Part shown: in pieces, positions 25,020 to 32,451 of the stretch
How the letters are laid out: every line of letters begins with the position of its first letter
How positions within the stretch are numbered: the stretch's first letter is position 1
Assembly (NCBI GenBank): GCA_963821325.1
Contig: CAWGDC010000001.1
Span: 186,001 to 250,000 of the forward strand
Origin: PALSA-555 sp963821325
Lineage (GTDB): Bacteria; Actinomycetota; Acidimicrobiia; IMCC26256; PALSA-555
Direction: 5' to 3'
Length of the DNA stretch: 64,000 bases
Notes under the pieces: generated by a model
What the model was told of the DNA's origin: nothing
What the model saw: the letters and a program-made list of their open reading frames with translations, nothing else
The model's database searches: none
Made by a program: the position numbers and the translations under genes

Positions 25020-26913
25020 GCGACGGCGCGACGTCGAGCGCGGGGTTGCGCTCGAAGAACCCGACCGGGCTGAGGACGAACCCGGCGTACTCGACGGGCA
25101 TCACCGGCCAGTCCTCGGGTCGCACGAAGTGCGTGACCCCGAAGCTGAACCAGCAGACGACGTCGCGGTCGGCGATCGGCCGGTCCGCGCTCGTCCAGGC
25201 AGGCAGCCCGTCGTCGCCGGCGTGCTGGTTCGGGAACTCGCCCGCCGCCCGGCGCTCCTCCCGGGCGTAGGGGGTGACCCAGAGGTTGTGCCGGGCGAAC
25301 GCGGCACGGTGCGCGACGCTCGACTCGGGTTGGGCGAGCATCGTCGGCGTCGACATCGTGGGCAGGAGCCGGTACCCGACCGGCGCGCCGAGCCGGTTCG
25401 TCGACGTCGGGTTCACGACCCGCCAGTGGCGGCTCGTCGCCGCGTTCGTGTCGCGCTGCGCCGCCGCCTCGGTGGTGAGCGGTGTGGCCTGCTGGCGGAA
25501 CGCGTTGCCGAGTGGGTTCTCCGGGCCGATCGGCACGGGCGCGGCCTCGACCTCGTACACCGTGTTCGTGGTCCCGTCGACGTCGAGGTCGAGACGGGCG
25601 TTGAACAGGTGCTGATGGTGCGGTGCGGCGAGCCCCGGCGCGATCACGTTGGCGAACTCCGACGTCGCGCCCGGCTCGATGGCCATCGTGGACACGATGC
25701 CGGTGAGCTTCACCTCGAGCTGGATGTTGCCGTCCTGGTAGAAGTACCAGTAGAAGCCGTACTCGTAGTTCCCGACCGTCGCGATGAAGCTGACGACGAG
25801 GCGGCGGGAGCGGCGCACCTCGCTCGTGTCGCCGTGCAGGTCGTGGTGCTTCCAGAGGATCCCGTAGTCCTCCTCGTGCATGCAGATGGCGTTCTCCACC
25901 GCGTACGGGGCGCCCTGCTCGTTGACCAGCAGCCCGTCGAAGTAGTGGATGACCCCGAGGCAGTCACACCCGAGGGTGAGCGAGTTCGCCATTCGGCCGA
26001 GCCCCCACTCCCCGGCGTCGAACGCGTTCTTCCAGCCGTGCCCCGGCCCTGGGTCGCCGTACGGGACGACCATCTCCGAGATCGACGCCCGGTAGAGCAC
26101 CGGCCGGACCCGGCCGGCGTCCTCGTAGCCGACGGTGTGGAGCACCAGACCCTCGTAGGGATCGAAGCCGACGCGGAACGACCAGCGCTGCCAGCGCACC
26201 GCGTTGCCGTCGACCTCGAAGCTCGGGCCCTCGGGCTGGGTGATGTCGAGGGGCCGCAGGTCGGTCCGGGCCGGCCCGACGTCGGCGGGCAGGTAGCCGC
26301 CCCGCTCGGGGGGCAGCGGCACCACCCCGTGGTCCTGCACCTCGATGACCTCGTTGGCGCCCATGTCGAAGAACGCGACGAGCCCCTCGATCGGGCGCGC
26401 GTACCCGTTGTCCGTCGGTGACTCGCGCAGGTACGCGATGCACCGGGAGATCCGCCGGCCGTCCTCGAGGTCCAACCCGAAGTTGCCGGCCGGCCACGGG
26501 TCGATCTGCACCTGCGCCGGGTCGTCGATGCCCCGTCGGTGCAGCGCCGCGACCCACTCCGGGTGCTCCGGGAGCGTGAGGATGGCGTTGAGTGATTCCC
26601 CGAACAGCAGGGCGGGTCGCATCCCCTCGTACACGCGGACGTCACGCACCGCGCCGGCGCTCACCGACACGACCGCCTCGAGCAGCTGGAGGCTCGGACC
26701 GGGCGCGGCGAGGATCCGCACGGACCGGTCCACGGGGTCACCCGGCTGCCAGGCGGCGACCACCTCCTTCTCGGGCTCGTCGAGCACGACGTGGACGACG
26801 CGGGCATCCTCCGCGAGGTGCCCCGCGGCCCGGAGCAGCTCGACGGCCTGGGTCACCTCGTCACCGCGCAGCATGTCGAGCGGGTGCGGCGTCGTCAGGA
26901 CCGTTGCGCTCAT
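24982..26913 (-). CDS. Copper-containing primary amine oxidase
   Basis: A 643-residue quinoprotein that oxidises primary amines to aldehydes, ammonia and H2O2. The topaquinone precursor is Tyr383 in ATVGNYEYG (Asn-Tyr-Glu), almost the same number as in Arthrobacter globiformis AGAO (Tyr382). The catalytic base Asp lies in WKNAFDAGEWGLGRMAN, and copper ligands in APHHQHLFNARLDLD (HxH) and FGVTHFVRPEDWPVMP. No signal peptide, so cytosolic as in other actinobacterial forms. ATG 26913 is preferred over GTG 26922 because GGGAGG lies 8 nt ahead of it. Confidence 0.95.
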   Translation of the reverse strand: MSATVLTTPHPLDMLRGDEVTQAVELLRAAGHLAEDARVVHVVLDEPEKEVVAAWQPGDPVDRSVRILAAPGPSLQLLEAVVSVSAGAVRDVRVYEGMRPALLFGESLNAILTLPEHPEWVAALHRRGIDDPAQVQIDPWPAGNFGLDLEDGRRISRCIAYLRESPTDNGYARPIEGLVAFFDMGANEVIEVQDHGVVPLPPERGGYLPADVGPARTDLRPLDITQPEGPSFEVDGNAVRWQRWSFRVGFDPYEGLVLHTVGYEDAGRVRPVLYRASISEMVVPYGDPGPGHGWKNAFDAGEWGLGRMANSLTLGCDCLGVIHYFDGLLVNEQGAPYAVENAICMHEEDYGILWKHHDLHGDTSEVRRSRRLVVSFIATVGNYEYGFYWYFYQDGNIQLEVKLTGIVSTMAIEPGATSEFANVIAPGLAAPHHQHLFNARLDLDVDGTTNTVYEVEAAPVPIGPENPLGNAFRQQATPLTTEAAAQRDTNAATSRHWRVVNPTSTNRLGAPVGYRLLPTMSTPTMLAQPESSVAHRAAFARHNLWVTPYAREERRAAGEFPNQHAGDDGLPAWTSADRPIADRDVVCWFSFGVTHFVRPEDWPVMPVEYAGFVLSPVGFFERNPALDVAPSHAGHCDAEPAAG

Positions 26914-26942
26914 CGCCGGCACCTCCCGGGCGGTCCGCGACG

Positions 26943-27266
26943 TCAGGTGACGTCACGGCGAAGGTAGCGAATCTCCAGGGTCAGGAGCGGCTCCACGATG
27001 ACCACCGGGATGTCGCGCTCCGTGCGGGTCTGATACTGCCCGTGGCCGGGGTGCGCCTCGACGATCTGGGGCCGGGGGTCGCCGTCCGTCACGGGTGCGG
27101 TCAGCATGGTCGTGCGGCGCTTCCCGGACTGGCGGCCGACGGTGGCCAGCTGCACGACCGGCAGGCCCAGGCCGCGCCCGCCGACCCGGCCGCGGCTCAC
27201 GGAGTCGAGGGCGCGGTGCAGGTCCGACACGAGCCGGGCGGCGAGATCCTTCGCGGTCGCGTCCAC
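26943..27266 (-). CDS. Shortened deazaflavin-dependent reductase-like protein with internal deletion
   Basis: A 107-residue protein from GTG 27266. The N-terminal half (LPVVQLATVGRQSGKRRTTM then LTAPVTDGD) matches the split-barrel F420 family, and the C-terminal YQTRTERDIPVVIVEP matches the family's last strand (compare YQGKTERRIPLVAL at 23593). The middle, which should carry the GG..HPxWYxNL cofactor segment and NPEV strand, is absent: about 45-60 residues are missing. Likely a non-functional remnant or an assembly collapse. It is immediately upstream of amine oxidase on the same strand. Confidence 0.6.
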   Translation of the reverse strand: MDATAKDLAARLVSDLHRALDSVSRGRVGGRGLGLPVVQLATVGRQSGKRRTTMLTAPVTDGDPRPQIVEAHPGHGQYQTRTERDIPVVIVEPLLTLEIRYLRRDVT

Positions 27267-27318
27267 GCCCGGAACGTCGGAAGCCGGCCCGGGCGAGGCA
27301 CGTAGCCTGGCGCCGCGG

Positions 27319-28101
27319 TTACCGGCCGGCGGCCTGGCGTTCGAGGAGGACGCGGGGGTGGCGGCCGTCGACGTAGCCGAGGAAGGGCGGATACACGTTG
27401 TAGCCGAGGAGCTCTTGGAGGCGGACGGCGAGATCCCGCGCCTGGTCGGGCGGCACCGCGAGGACATGGTTCTCGACGGGACGCAGCCACGACGCGCCGT
27501 AGTGGAGGACGACGCCGAGGCGGCTCGCGTCGGAGCGGTTCGCGCCCCCGCCGTGCCACACCTGGCCTGAGTACAGCAGCGCCGTGCCGGCCGGCATCTC
27601 GACGGTCACGGTCGGCGTCGTCGGGGTGGGCTGCTCGTCGATCCAGTGGTGGCTGCCCGCGACGATCCGGGTGGCGCCGTTCGCCGCGGTGAAGTCCTGC
27701 AGCGGCCACATGACGTTGACCACGAGCTCGGGGTGCGGGCGCGGGACCGGGTAGATCGCGTCGTCGGGGTGCAGCGGCTGGGCGACCTCCCGCGGTCCGA
27801 TCGAGATCCCCGCCGGCGCGCTGAGCTGGTAGTGGCCGAGGACGCGGTCGAGGACGCCGAGGACGGTCGGGTGCAGCGCGAGCTCGTCGAGTGACCGGGT
27901 CTTGGCGAACAGCGCGTAGACGCGCCGGGTGCGACGACCCTCGAAGTCGTCACGCCCGAGCGGCGTCGTCTCCGCCAGCGTCGTGAGCTCGGCGCGCGCC
28001 CACGCCACCTGCTCCGGGGTGATGGCGTCGGGGATCGTCGCGTAGCCCGCCGCGTCGAGCTCCGCCACGATCGCCTCGACCGTCAGGTCCTCCGCACCCA
28101 C
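27319..28101 (-). CDS. Phytanoyl-CoA dioxygenase (PhyH) family protein
   Basis: A 260-residue Fe(II)/2-oxoglutarate-dependent oxygenase from GTG 28101. The jelly-roll metal triad is visible as AQPLHPDDAIYP (His-x-Asp) and YSGQVWHGGGANRS (distal His), with SRLGVVLHYG giving the 2-oxoglutarate-binding Arg. The N-terminus DAAGYATIPDAITPEQVAWA is typical. A canonical promoter (TTGACA, 16 nt, TAGAGT) lies upstream with palindromes over it, and the PadR gene is divergent, so PadR control is very likely. Substrate unknown. Confidence 0.88.
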   Translation of the reverse strand: MGAEDLTVEAIVAELDAAGYATIPDAITPEQVAWARAELTTLAETTPLGRDDFEGRRTRRVYALFAKTRSLDELALHPTVLGVLDRVLGHYQLSAPAGISIGPREVAQPLHPDDAIYPVPRPHPELVVNVMWPLQDFTAANGATRIVAGSHHWIDEQPTPTTPTVTVEMPAGTALLYSGQVWHGGGANRSDASRLGVVLHYGASWLRPVENHVLAVPPDQARDLAVRLQELLGYNVYPPFLGYVDGRHPRVLLERQAAGR

Positions 28102-28108
28102 CGCGCTC

Positions 28109-28123
28109 CTTCCCTAAGGGAAG
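28109..28123. promoter_or_regulatory. Palindromic operator 1, probable PadR site
   Basis: CTTCCCTAAGGGAAG is a perfect inverted repeat (7-bp arms, 1-nt centre). It overlaps the Shine-Dalgarno region of the dioxygenase gene (minus strand GGAAGGAG) and lies 40 bp from the PadR start. Confidence 0.65.
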
Positions 28124-28132
28124 ATCCGCTGC

Positions 28133-28161
28133 TACTCTAACCTTCCACAAGGGAGTGTCAA
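28133..28161 (-). promoter_or_regulatory. Promoter of the PhyH-family dioxygenase gene with operator 2 between -35 and -10
   Basis: On the minus strand, TTGACA (28156-28161) and TAGAGT (28133-28138) are 16 nt apart, close to consensus. CTTCCACAAGGGAG at 28142-28155, a relaxed copy of operator 1, fills the spacer. Binding there would block RNA polymerase. On the plus strand TACTCT (28133-28138) could act as a -10 for padR. Confidence 0.65.
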
Positions 28162-28162
28162 G

Positions 28163-28705
28163 GTGCCGACGCCGCTCAACGCCACCCAGGGTTCCGTGCT
28201 CGGGTTCCTCCACGACGGCCCGATGACGGGATGGGACATCCTCCAGCAGGTCGAGCGCGGGCTCGCCCGGTTCTGGAACGTCACGCCGAGCCACGTGTAC
28301 CGGGAGCTGCGCACCCTCGAGGAGCGGCACCTGATCAAGGCGCACACGCCCGGCGTGCGGGACCGCGTGCCCTACTCGATCACCGCGGCGGGCCGTCGGG
28401 CGTTCCAGCAGTGGATCGACCAGCCGCCGGGTGCCGAGCAGATCCGGTTCCCGCTGCTGGTGACGCTCTGGTTCGGACGCCACGTCGACCCGGCGCGCCT
28501 CCACCGGTTCCTCGACGACAGCCGCGACGAGCACGCCCGACGCCGGGCGCGGTACGAGGAGCTCGCCCGCGCCGGCGGGACGACCGACCCGGCACGGGAC
28601 GCCGTCGTCGGCTTCGGCATCGCGTACGAGGCGGCGGTCGTGGCGTGGCTCGACGACCTGCGCCGCCGCGACGTAGCGACGGCCGACCAATCAGCGGCGC
28701 GGTAG
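28163..28705 (+). CDS. PadR-family transcriptional regulator
   Basis: A 180-residue PadR protein from GTG 28163. The winged helix is LNATQGSVLGFLHDGPMTGW, then DILQQVERGLARFWNVTPSH and VYRELRTLEERHLIKAH with the wing VPYSITAAGRRAFQQWI. The C-terminal half is helical (Vir-like dimerisation helix). Divergent from the dioxygenase gene with two matching palindromes in the 61-bp interval, so it probably represses that gene and itself until an effector, possibly the dioxygenase substrate, binds. Confidence 0.9.
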   Translation: MPTPLNATQGSVLGFLHDGPMTGWDILQQVERGLARFWNVTPSHVYRELRTLEERHLIKAHTPGVRDRVPYSITAAGRRAFQQWIDQPPGAEQIRFPLLVTLWFGRHVDPARLHRFLDDSRDEHARRRARYEELARAGGTTDPARDAVVGFGIAYEAAVVAWLDDLRRRDVATADQSAAR

Positions 28706-28712
28706 CCCCGCC

Positions 28713-29351
28713 TCAGACGGTCTGGGGCGGCCGCGGCGGGTTGGCGCGGGGTCGGGTGAACTCGAAGACGCCCGGCTGCTCCGAGATGACCTGCAGGGCG
28801 TCCCACAGCCGAATCGCCGCGTCGCCGGTCGGCGCGGGCGCCATCACCGGGCCCTTGAACCCGTGCGGCGGGTCGGCCCGCACGACGATCGTCGGCGTCT
28901 GGGTCTTCGGGCCGCCGAACGCGTACGCGACCTCCATCGCCTCGACGATCGGCGAATCCCATTTCGCGTCGTCGGCCGCGTCCACGAGGGCGGCGTCGAG
29001 CCCCGCCCCGGCCACGCACGCGGCGAGCAGCCCGTCATCCGGCCGGAAGCCCCGGGCGAAGAAGCGTCGGCCCCACTCGGTGTAGAGCCGATCGACCGCC
29101 TCGTCACCGGCCGCGACGCGCGCGGCCTCGAAGATGCGCAGCAGGCGATGCGAGAGCACATGGGCGGCGAGGACGACCTCGCGGCGGTCGTCCGGCACGG
29201 TGGGCGCCACGCCGTAGTCGTCGCGGATCTCGAGGCAGTACGACTGCCAGGTCACCGCCAGGTCGCGCTGCGGCGCGACCTCGCGGATCCAGCACGCGGT
29301 GATCCACGCCCACGGGCAACTCGGGTCGACGTAGAACTCGACGTTCGTCAC
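28713..29351 (-). CDS. DsbA-fold protein related to mycothiol-dependent nitroreductase (Rv2466c-like), monothiol motif
   Basis: A 212-residue thioredoxin-fold protein of the DsbA/FrnE-like branch: FYVDPSCPWAWITACWIREV, ARGFRPDD, KTQTPTIVV (cis-Pro loop) and FKGPVMAP. Mycobacterial Rv2466c, which uses mycothiol, has CPWC at this place; here the motif is CPWA, so the resolving Cys is missing. A monothiol mechanism with mycothiol as resolving thiol is possible. Alternatively activity is lost. The rest of the fold is intact and of normal length. Confidence 0.75.
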   Translation of the reverse strand: MTNVEFYVDPSCPWAWITACWIREVAPQRDLAVTWQSYCLEIRDDYGVAPTVPDDRREVVLAAHVLSHRLLRIFEAARVAAGDEAVDRLYTEWGRRFFARGFRPDDGLLAACVAGAGLDAALVDAADDAKWDSPIVEAMEVAYAFGGPKTQTPTIVVRADPPHGFKGPVMAPAPTGDAAIRLWDALQVISEQPGVFEFTRPRANPPRPPQTV

Positions 29352-29453
29352 TCGTCACCAGCGTACCGACCCACCGGCGACCCCTCCCCCACTACCGTCC
29401 AGCACGCCGCCGACGCGGCATGCGACACGACCACCGCCGCCAGGGAGCTCGTC

Positions 29454-29921
29454 ATGGACAGCGTGGAGCGTCTCGAAGCGATCGAGGACATCACCCAGCT
29501 CAAGGCCCGCTACTTTCGATGCCTGGACACCAAGGACTGGGTCGGCTTCGCCGCGGTGTTCACACCGGACGCGCGCATGGACATGTCCGGTGAGCTGCGC
29601 GGCCGCTCCCGACCGGGCGAGGGCATCACGACCGGGAACCAGGAGATCGCCGCGTTCGTCCGCCGCATGGTCGGCAACGTGACGACGGTGCACCACGGCC
29701 ACACCCCCGAGATCGACGTCACCTCCCCGACCACCGCGACCGGCATCTGGGCGATGGAGGACACGCTGCGCTGGCCCGACGGCGGTCCCCTCACAGCCAT
29801 GCACGGCTACGGCCATTACCACGACGCGTACGAGAAGGTGCAGGGGCAGTGGCGCATCCGGTCCACGACGCTCACGCGCCTGCGCGTCGACGTCGACACC
29901 GCCCACGCCTCGGACCGCTGA
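29454..29921 (+). CDS. SnoaL/NTF2-like protein
   Basis: A 155-residue alpha+beta cone protein from ATG 29454, with AGGGAG 8 nt before. Core segments are IEDITQLKARYFRCLDTKDW, FAAVFTPDARMDMS and HHGHTPEIDVTSPTTATGIW, plus MHGYGHYHDAYEKVQGQWRI. This is the SnoaL_4-type family of small hydrolases, isomerases or dehydratases found in catabolic and polyketide clusters. No substrate can be assigned. It is divergent from the DsbA-fold gene. Confidence 0.85.
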   Translation: MDSVERLEAIEDITQLKARYFRCLDTKDWVGFAAVFTPDARMDMSGELRGRSRPGEGITTGNQEIAAFVRRMVGNVTTVHHGHTPEIDVTSPTTATGIWAMEDTLRWPDGGPLTAMHGYGHYHDAYEKVQGQWRIRSTTLTRLRVDVDTAHASDR

Positions 29922-29948
29922 GCCGCGTCGCGGTCACCGCCGACGCGT

Positions 29949-31016
29949 TCACTCGTCGTCGGCGTCCAGCACGCGTTCGATGAACGCGGACTTCGCGTCG
30001 GTGTACCCCTCGCGGTCGTCGCGGAAGCGGGCGGCGAGGGATCGCTTCAGCGCCGCGTAGGCGCGCCGCGTCGCGGGGTCGGCTCGCAGGCGGTCCCGGA
30101 ACTGGAGGTAGCGGCACCACTGCCGATCCCCGAAGCGCACCGCGTGCAGGTGGGCGAGGCGGTGGTGTGGCCGGTCGCTGAGCACGAGCACGAGCCCGCC
30201 CGCCTCACCGGCGTCGCCTCGGTACTCGTAGCCCAGGCTCTGCAGCGCGTCGGTGGCCACGGCCGGGTCGGCGGTGGCGGTCAACCCGACGGCGAAGTCG
30301 AGGATGGGCTTCGTGGCGAGCGCGGGGACGGCGCTCGAGCCGATGTGCTCGACCGCGACCACCAGCGGTCCGAGGCGGTGGCGGATCTCGTCGGCGAGAC
30401 GAGCGGCCAACCGGTCCCACTGCGGCGCGGGGTCGACGAGCGCCACCTCGCCTTTCGTGAGGCCGAGCGTGGCGTAGCGGTCCGGCAGCCGCCGCTCGTA
30501 GCGCGCGACGTCGAGCGCCCAGGACGGCTCCGTGAAGTCCCGGTAGCCGACCAGCCGATACCCCGCCCGCTCGTAGTAGTCGCGCAGGGCCGGGTTGTTC
30601 CGCACGCAGTCCAGGCGCGCCCGCGTGCGACCGCTGTCGGCGATCCACGACTCGCTCCACGACAGCACGGCACGTCCCAGCCGCTCGCCGGCGGCGGCTG
30701 GGGCGACGACCAGCATGTGGATGTAGCCCGCCAGGTCGTCGCGGGGACCCCACACCATCCGGTCCCGGGACGTGATCGCCACCATCGCGACGAGCTGCCC
30801 GTCGCGGCGCACGAGGTAGACGTACCCCGCGGCGATGCGATCGGCGATCCAGTCGACCGGGATCTCCCCCGGCCGCCACTGCTCAATTCCCCGCGCCGTC
30901 AGGCGGGCCGCCGCCTCGTCGCGCAGACCGAGGACGGCGTCGGCGTCGGTCGGCTCGGCGCGCACGACGTCACACTCGCCGTTCGGGGTGCGGATCACGT
31001 CGACACCGGCGCGCAT
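29949..31016 (-). CDS. GNAT acetyltransferase fused to GrpB/UPF0157 nucleotidyltransferase-like domain
   Basis: A 355-residue two-domain protein from ATG 31016. Residues about 10-180 are a GNAT domain (YIHMLVVAPAAAGERLGRAV with the acetyl-CoA loop, then NNPALRDYYERAGYRLVGYR). Residues about 190-350 are a GrpB/UPF0157 domain (VALVDPAPQWDRLAARLADE, then HIGSSAVPALATKPILDFAV, the nucleotidyltransferase Gly-Ser motif, and CRYLQFRDRLRADP). GrpB proteins are usually separate. A domain pairing of acetyl and nucleotidyl transfer suggests small-molecule or tRNA-like modification; function unknown. Confidence 0.85.
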   Translation of the reverse strand: MRAGVDVIRTPNGECDVVRAEPTDADAVLGLRDEAAARLTARGIEQWRPGEIPVDWIADRIAAGYVYLVRRDGQLVAMVAITSRDRMVWGPRDDLAGYIHMLVVAPAAAGERLGRAVLSWSESWIADSGRTRARLDCVRNNPALRDYYERAGYRLVGYRDFTEPSWALDVARYERRLPDRYATLGLTKGEVALVDPAPQWDRLAARLADEIRHRLGPLVVAVEHIGSSAVPALATKPILDFAVGLTATADPAVATDALQSLGYEYRGDAGEAGGLVLVLSDRPHHRLAHLHAVRFGDRQWCRYLQFRDRLRADPATRRAYAALKRSLAARFRDDREGYTDAKSAFIERVLDADDE

Positions 31017-31057
31017 ACCGGTCCCAGCATGACGCTCCACCGGGTCGGGCGGCTCCG

Positions 31058-31525
31058 CTATTCGGCCGCCGCCAGCAAGCGCTCGAGCGCGCCCCGTAGC
31101 CCGGCTTGGAGCTCGCCGTGGTCCGCCGCCGAGAACGGCACGCTCGCGCGGACCTCTCCGGGGTACTTCCACACGGGCCCGGTCCGGTACTCGTCGGGTT
31201 CGTCGCGGAACCGCGGCCAGACGTGGGCGTGCAACGCCGGGTCGGTGTTGCCGAGGATCTCGTAGTTGACGCGGGCGCACGACGTGGTGTCGAGGAGCGC
31301 CTGGCCCAGCAGCGACATGTCGAGCAGGAACCGGGCGCGCGCGCCGTCCTCGAGGTCGGTCAGGTGGTCGACCGTCGGGTCGGCGAGCAGCAGCGAGTAG
31401 CCGGGGAGGAACTGGTTGTCGCCGAGCACGGCCCAGCCGGAGGGCATCCGGGCGAGCAGCGTGGGATTGGCACCGGCGCGGCAGCGCGCGGCGCGCTCGT
31501 GGACGATCGTCGGATGCGGCGCCAT
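31058..31525 (-). CDS. HIT-like nucleotide-binding protein
   Basis: A 155-residue protein from ATG 31525 (MAPHPTIVHERAARCRAGAN). SGWAVLGDNQFLPGYSLLLA and NYEILGNTDPALHAHVWPRF follow the HIT fold. The histidine triad reads His-Ala-His-Val-Trp, so the third His is replaced by Trp, as in several HIT-like diadenosine-polyphosphate-hydrolase relatives. It may bind nucleotides with changed catalysis. It lies 41 bp upstream of the GNAT-GrpB gene on the same strand. Confidence 0.75.
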   Translation of the reverse strand: MAPHPTIVHERAARCRAGANPTLLARMPSGWAVLGDNQFLPGYSLLLADPTVDHLTDLEDGARARFLLDMSLLGQALLDTTSCARVNYEILGNTDPALHAHVWPRFRDEPDEYRTGPVWKYPGEVRASVPFSAADHGELQAGLRGALERLLAAAE

Positions 31526-31606
31526 GCGGCCCTCGAACGTAGCCCGGTTCGGCCGGAGGGCAGCGGGGCGCGGCCTTGACCGCGGCGTGCGCTCGGACAT
31601 CATGGC

Positions 31607-32434
31607 GTGGTGGAGGCGCCCGGCGATCCGAGTGACCTGCTCCATCGCCCCGCGGCGCTGGCGCGGTCCTTCGACCGGATCTCGGAGGACTACGACGCCC
31701 GACCCGGGTATCCCCGCCGGGTCTTCGACCTGCTCGTGGAGCGGTGCGGGCTCGGCACGGGGTCTCGGGTCCTCGAGGTCGGCGCGGGCGTCGGGCAGGC
31801 CACCCTGCCCATGCTGGATCTCGGCGCCGCCGTCACGGTCGTCGACCCGGGCGCGGCGCTCATGCGCCGCCTCGCCGAGCGAGCCCGAGGGCGCGACCTC
31901 GAGATCATCGTGGCCGAGTTCGAGCGCGCCTCGCTGCCCGCGTCGTCCTTCGACCTGGTCGCGTCAGCGACCGCGTTCCATTGGGTCGACCCGACCGTCG
32001 GGATCGCGCGGTGCGCCCATGCGCTGCGGCCGTCCGGCTGGCTGGCGCTCTGGTGGACCCTGTGGGGGAACCCCGACCGACCCGATCCGTTCCATGACGC
32101 CCTGGAGCCGATCCTGCGCGCGAAGGCGCCGCAGCTCCTGACCCCCGAGGCGCAACCCCGCGCCTACCGGCGGGACCTCGCGGCGCGGGCCGCCCACATC
32201 GACGCCAACGGCGCGTTCGGTCCCGTCGAACAGGACGTCATCGACTGGGACGGCGTCCACGACCCGGTGACGCTCCGACGCATCTTCGCGACGTTCGCCT
32301 CTTGGATCGTCCTCCCCGACGCGCTGCGCGCCGAGCTGCTGGGCGACGTCGAGCGGCTCGCGGGCGACCAGTTCGCCGGGACCGTCCGCCGGCCGTATCA
32401 GACGGTCACCTACCTGGCGCAGCGGCGGCCCTGA
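31607..32434 (+). CDS. SAM-dependent class I methyltransferase
   Basis: A 275-residue Rossmann methyltransferase from GTG 31607. Motif I is VLEVGAGVGQATLPML, followed by VTVVDPG (acidic residue after strand 2), SFDLVASATAFHWVD (motif post-II; FHWVD is typical of the UbiE/Tam-like group) and HALRPSGWLALWW (motif III). Related to trans-aconitate methyltransferase-like proteins; substrate unknown. Divergent from the HIT gene. Confidence 0.88.
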   Translation: MVEAPGDPSDLLHRPAALARSFDRISEDYDARPGYPRRVFDLLVERCGLGTGSRVLEVGAGVGQATLPMLDLGAAVTVVDPGAALMRRLAERARGRDLEIIVAEFERASLPASSFDLVASATAFHWVDPTVGIARCAHALRPSGWLALWWTLWGNPDRPDPFHDALEPILRAKAPQLLTPEAQPRAYRRDLAARAAHIDANGAFGPVEQDVIDWDGVHDPVTLRRIFATFASWIVLPDALRAELLGDVERLAGDQFAGTVRRPYQTVTYLAQRRP

Positions 32435-32451
32435 CGACGCACCGCCCGGCG

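Noticed and set aside
26944..26957. GACGTCAGGTGACGTCAC as a further copy of the CTGACG operator
   Set aside because: It covers the 3' end of the clipped reductase gene and lacks the -10-like hexamer and GATNCC flank.
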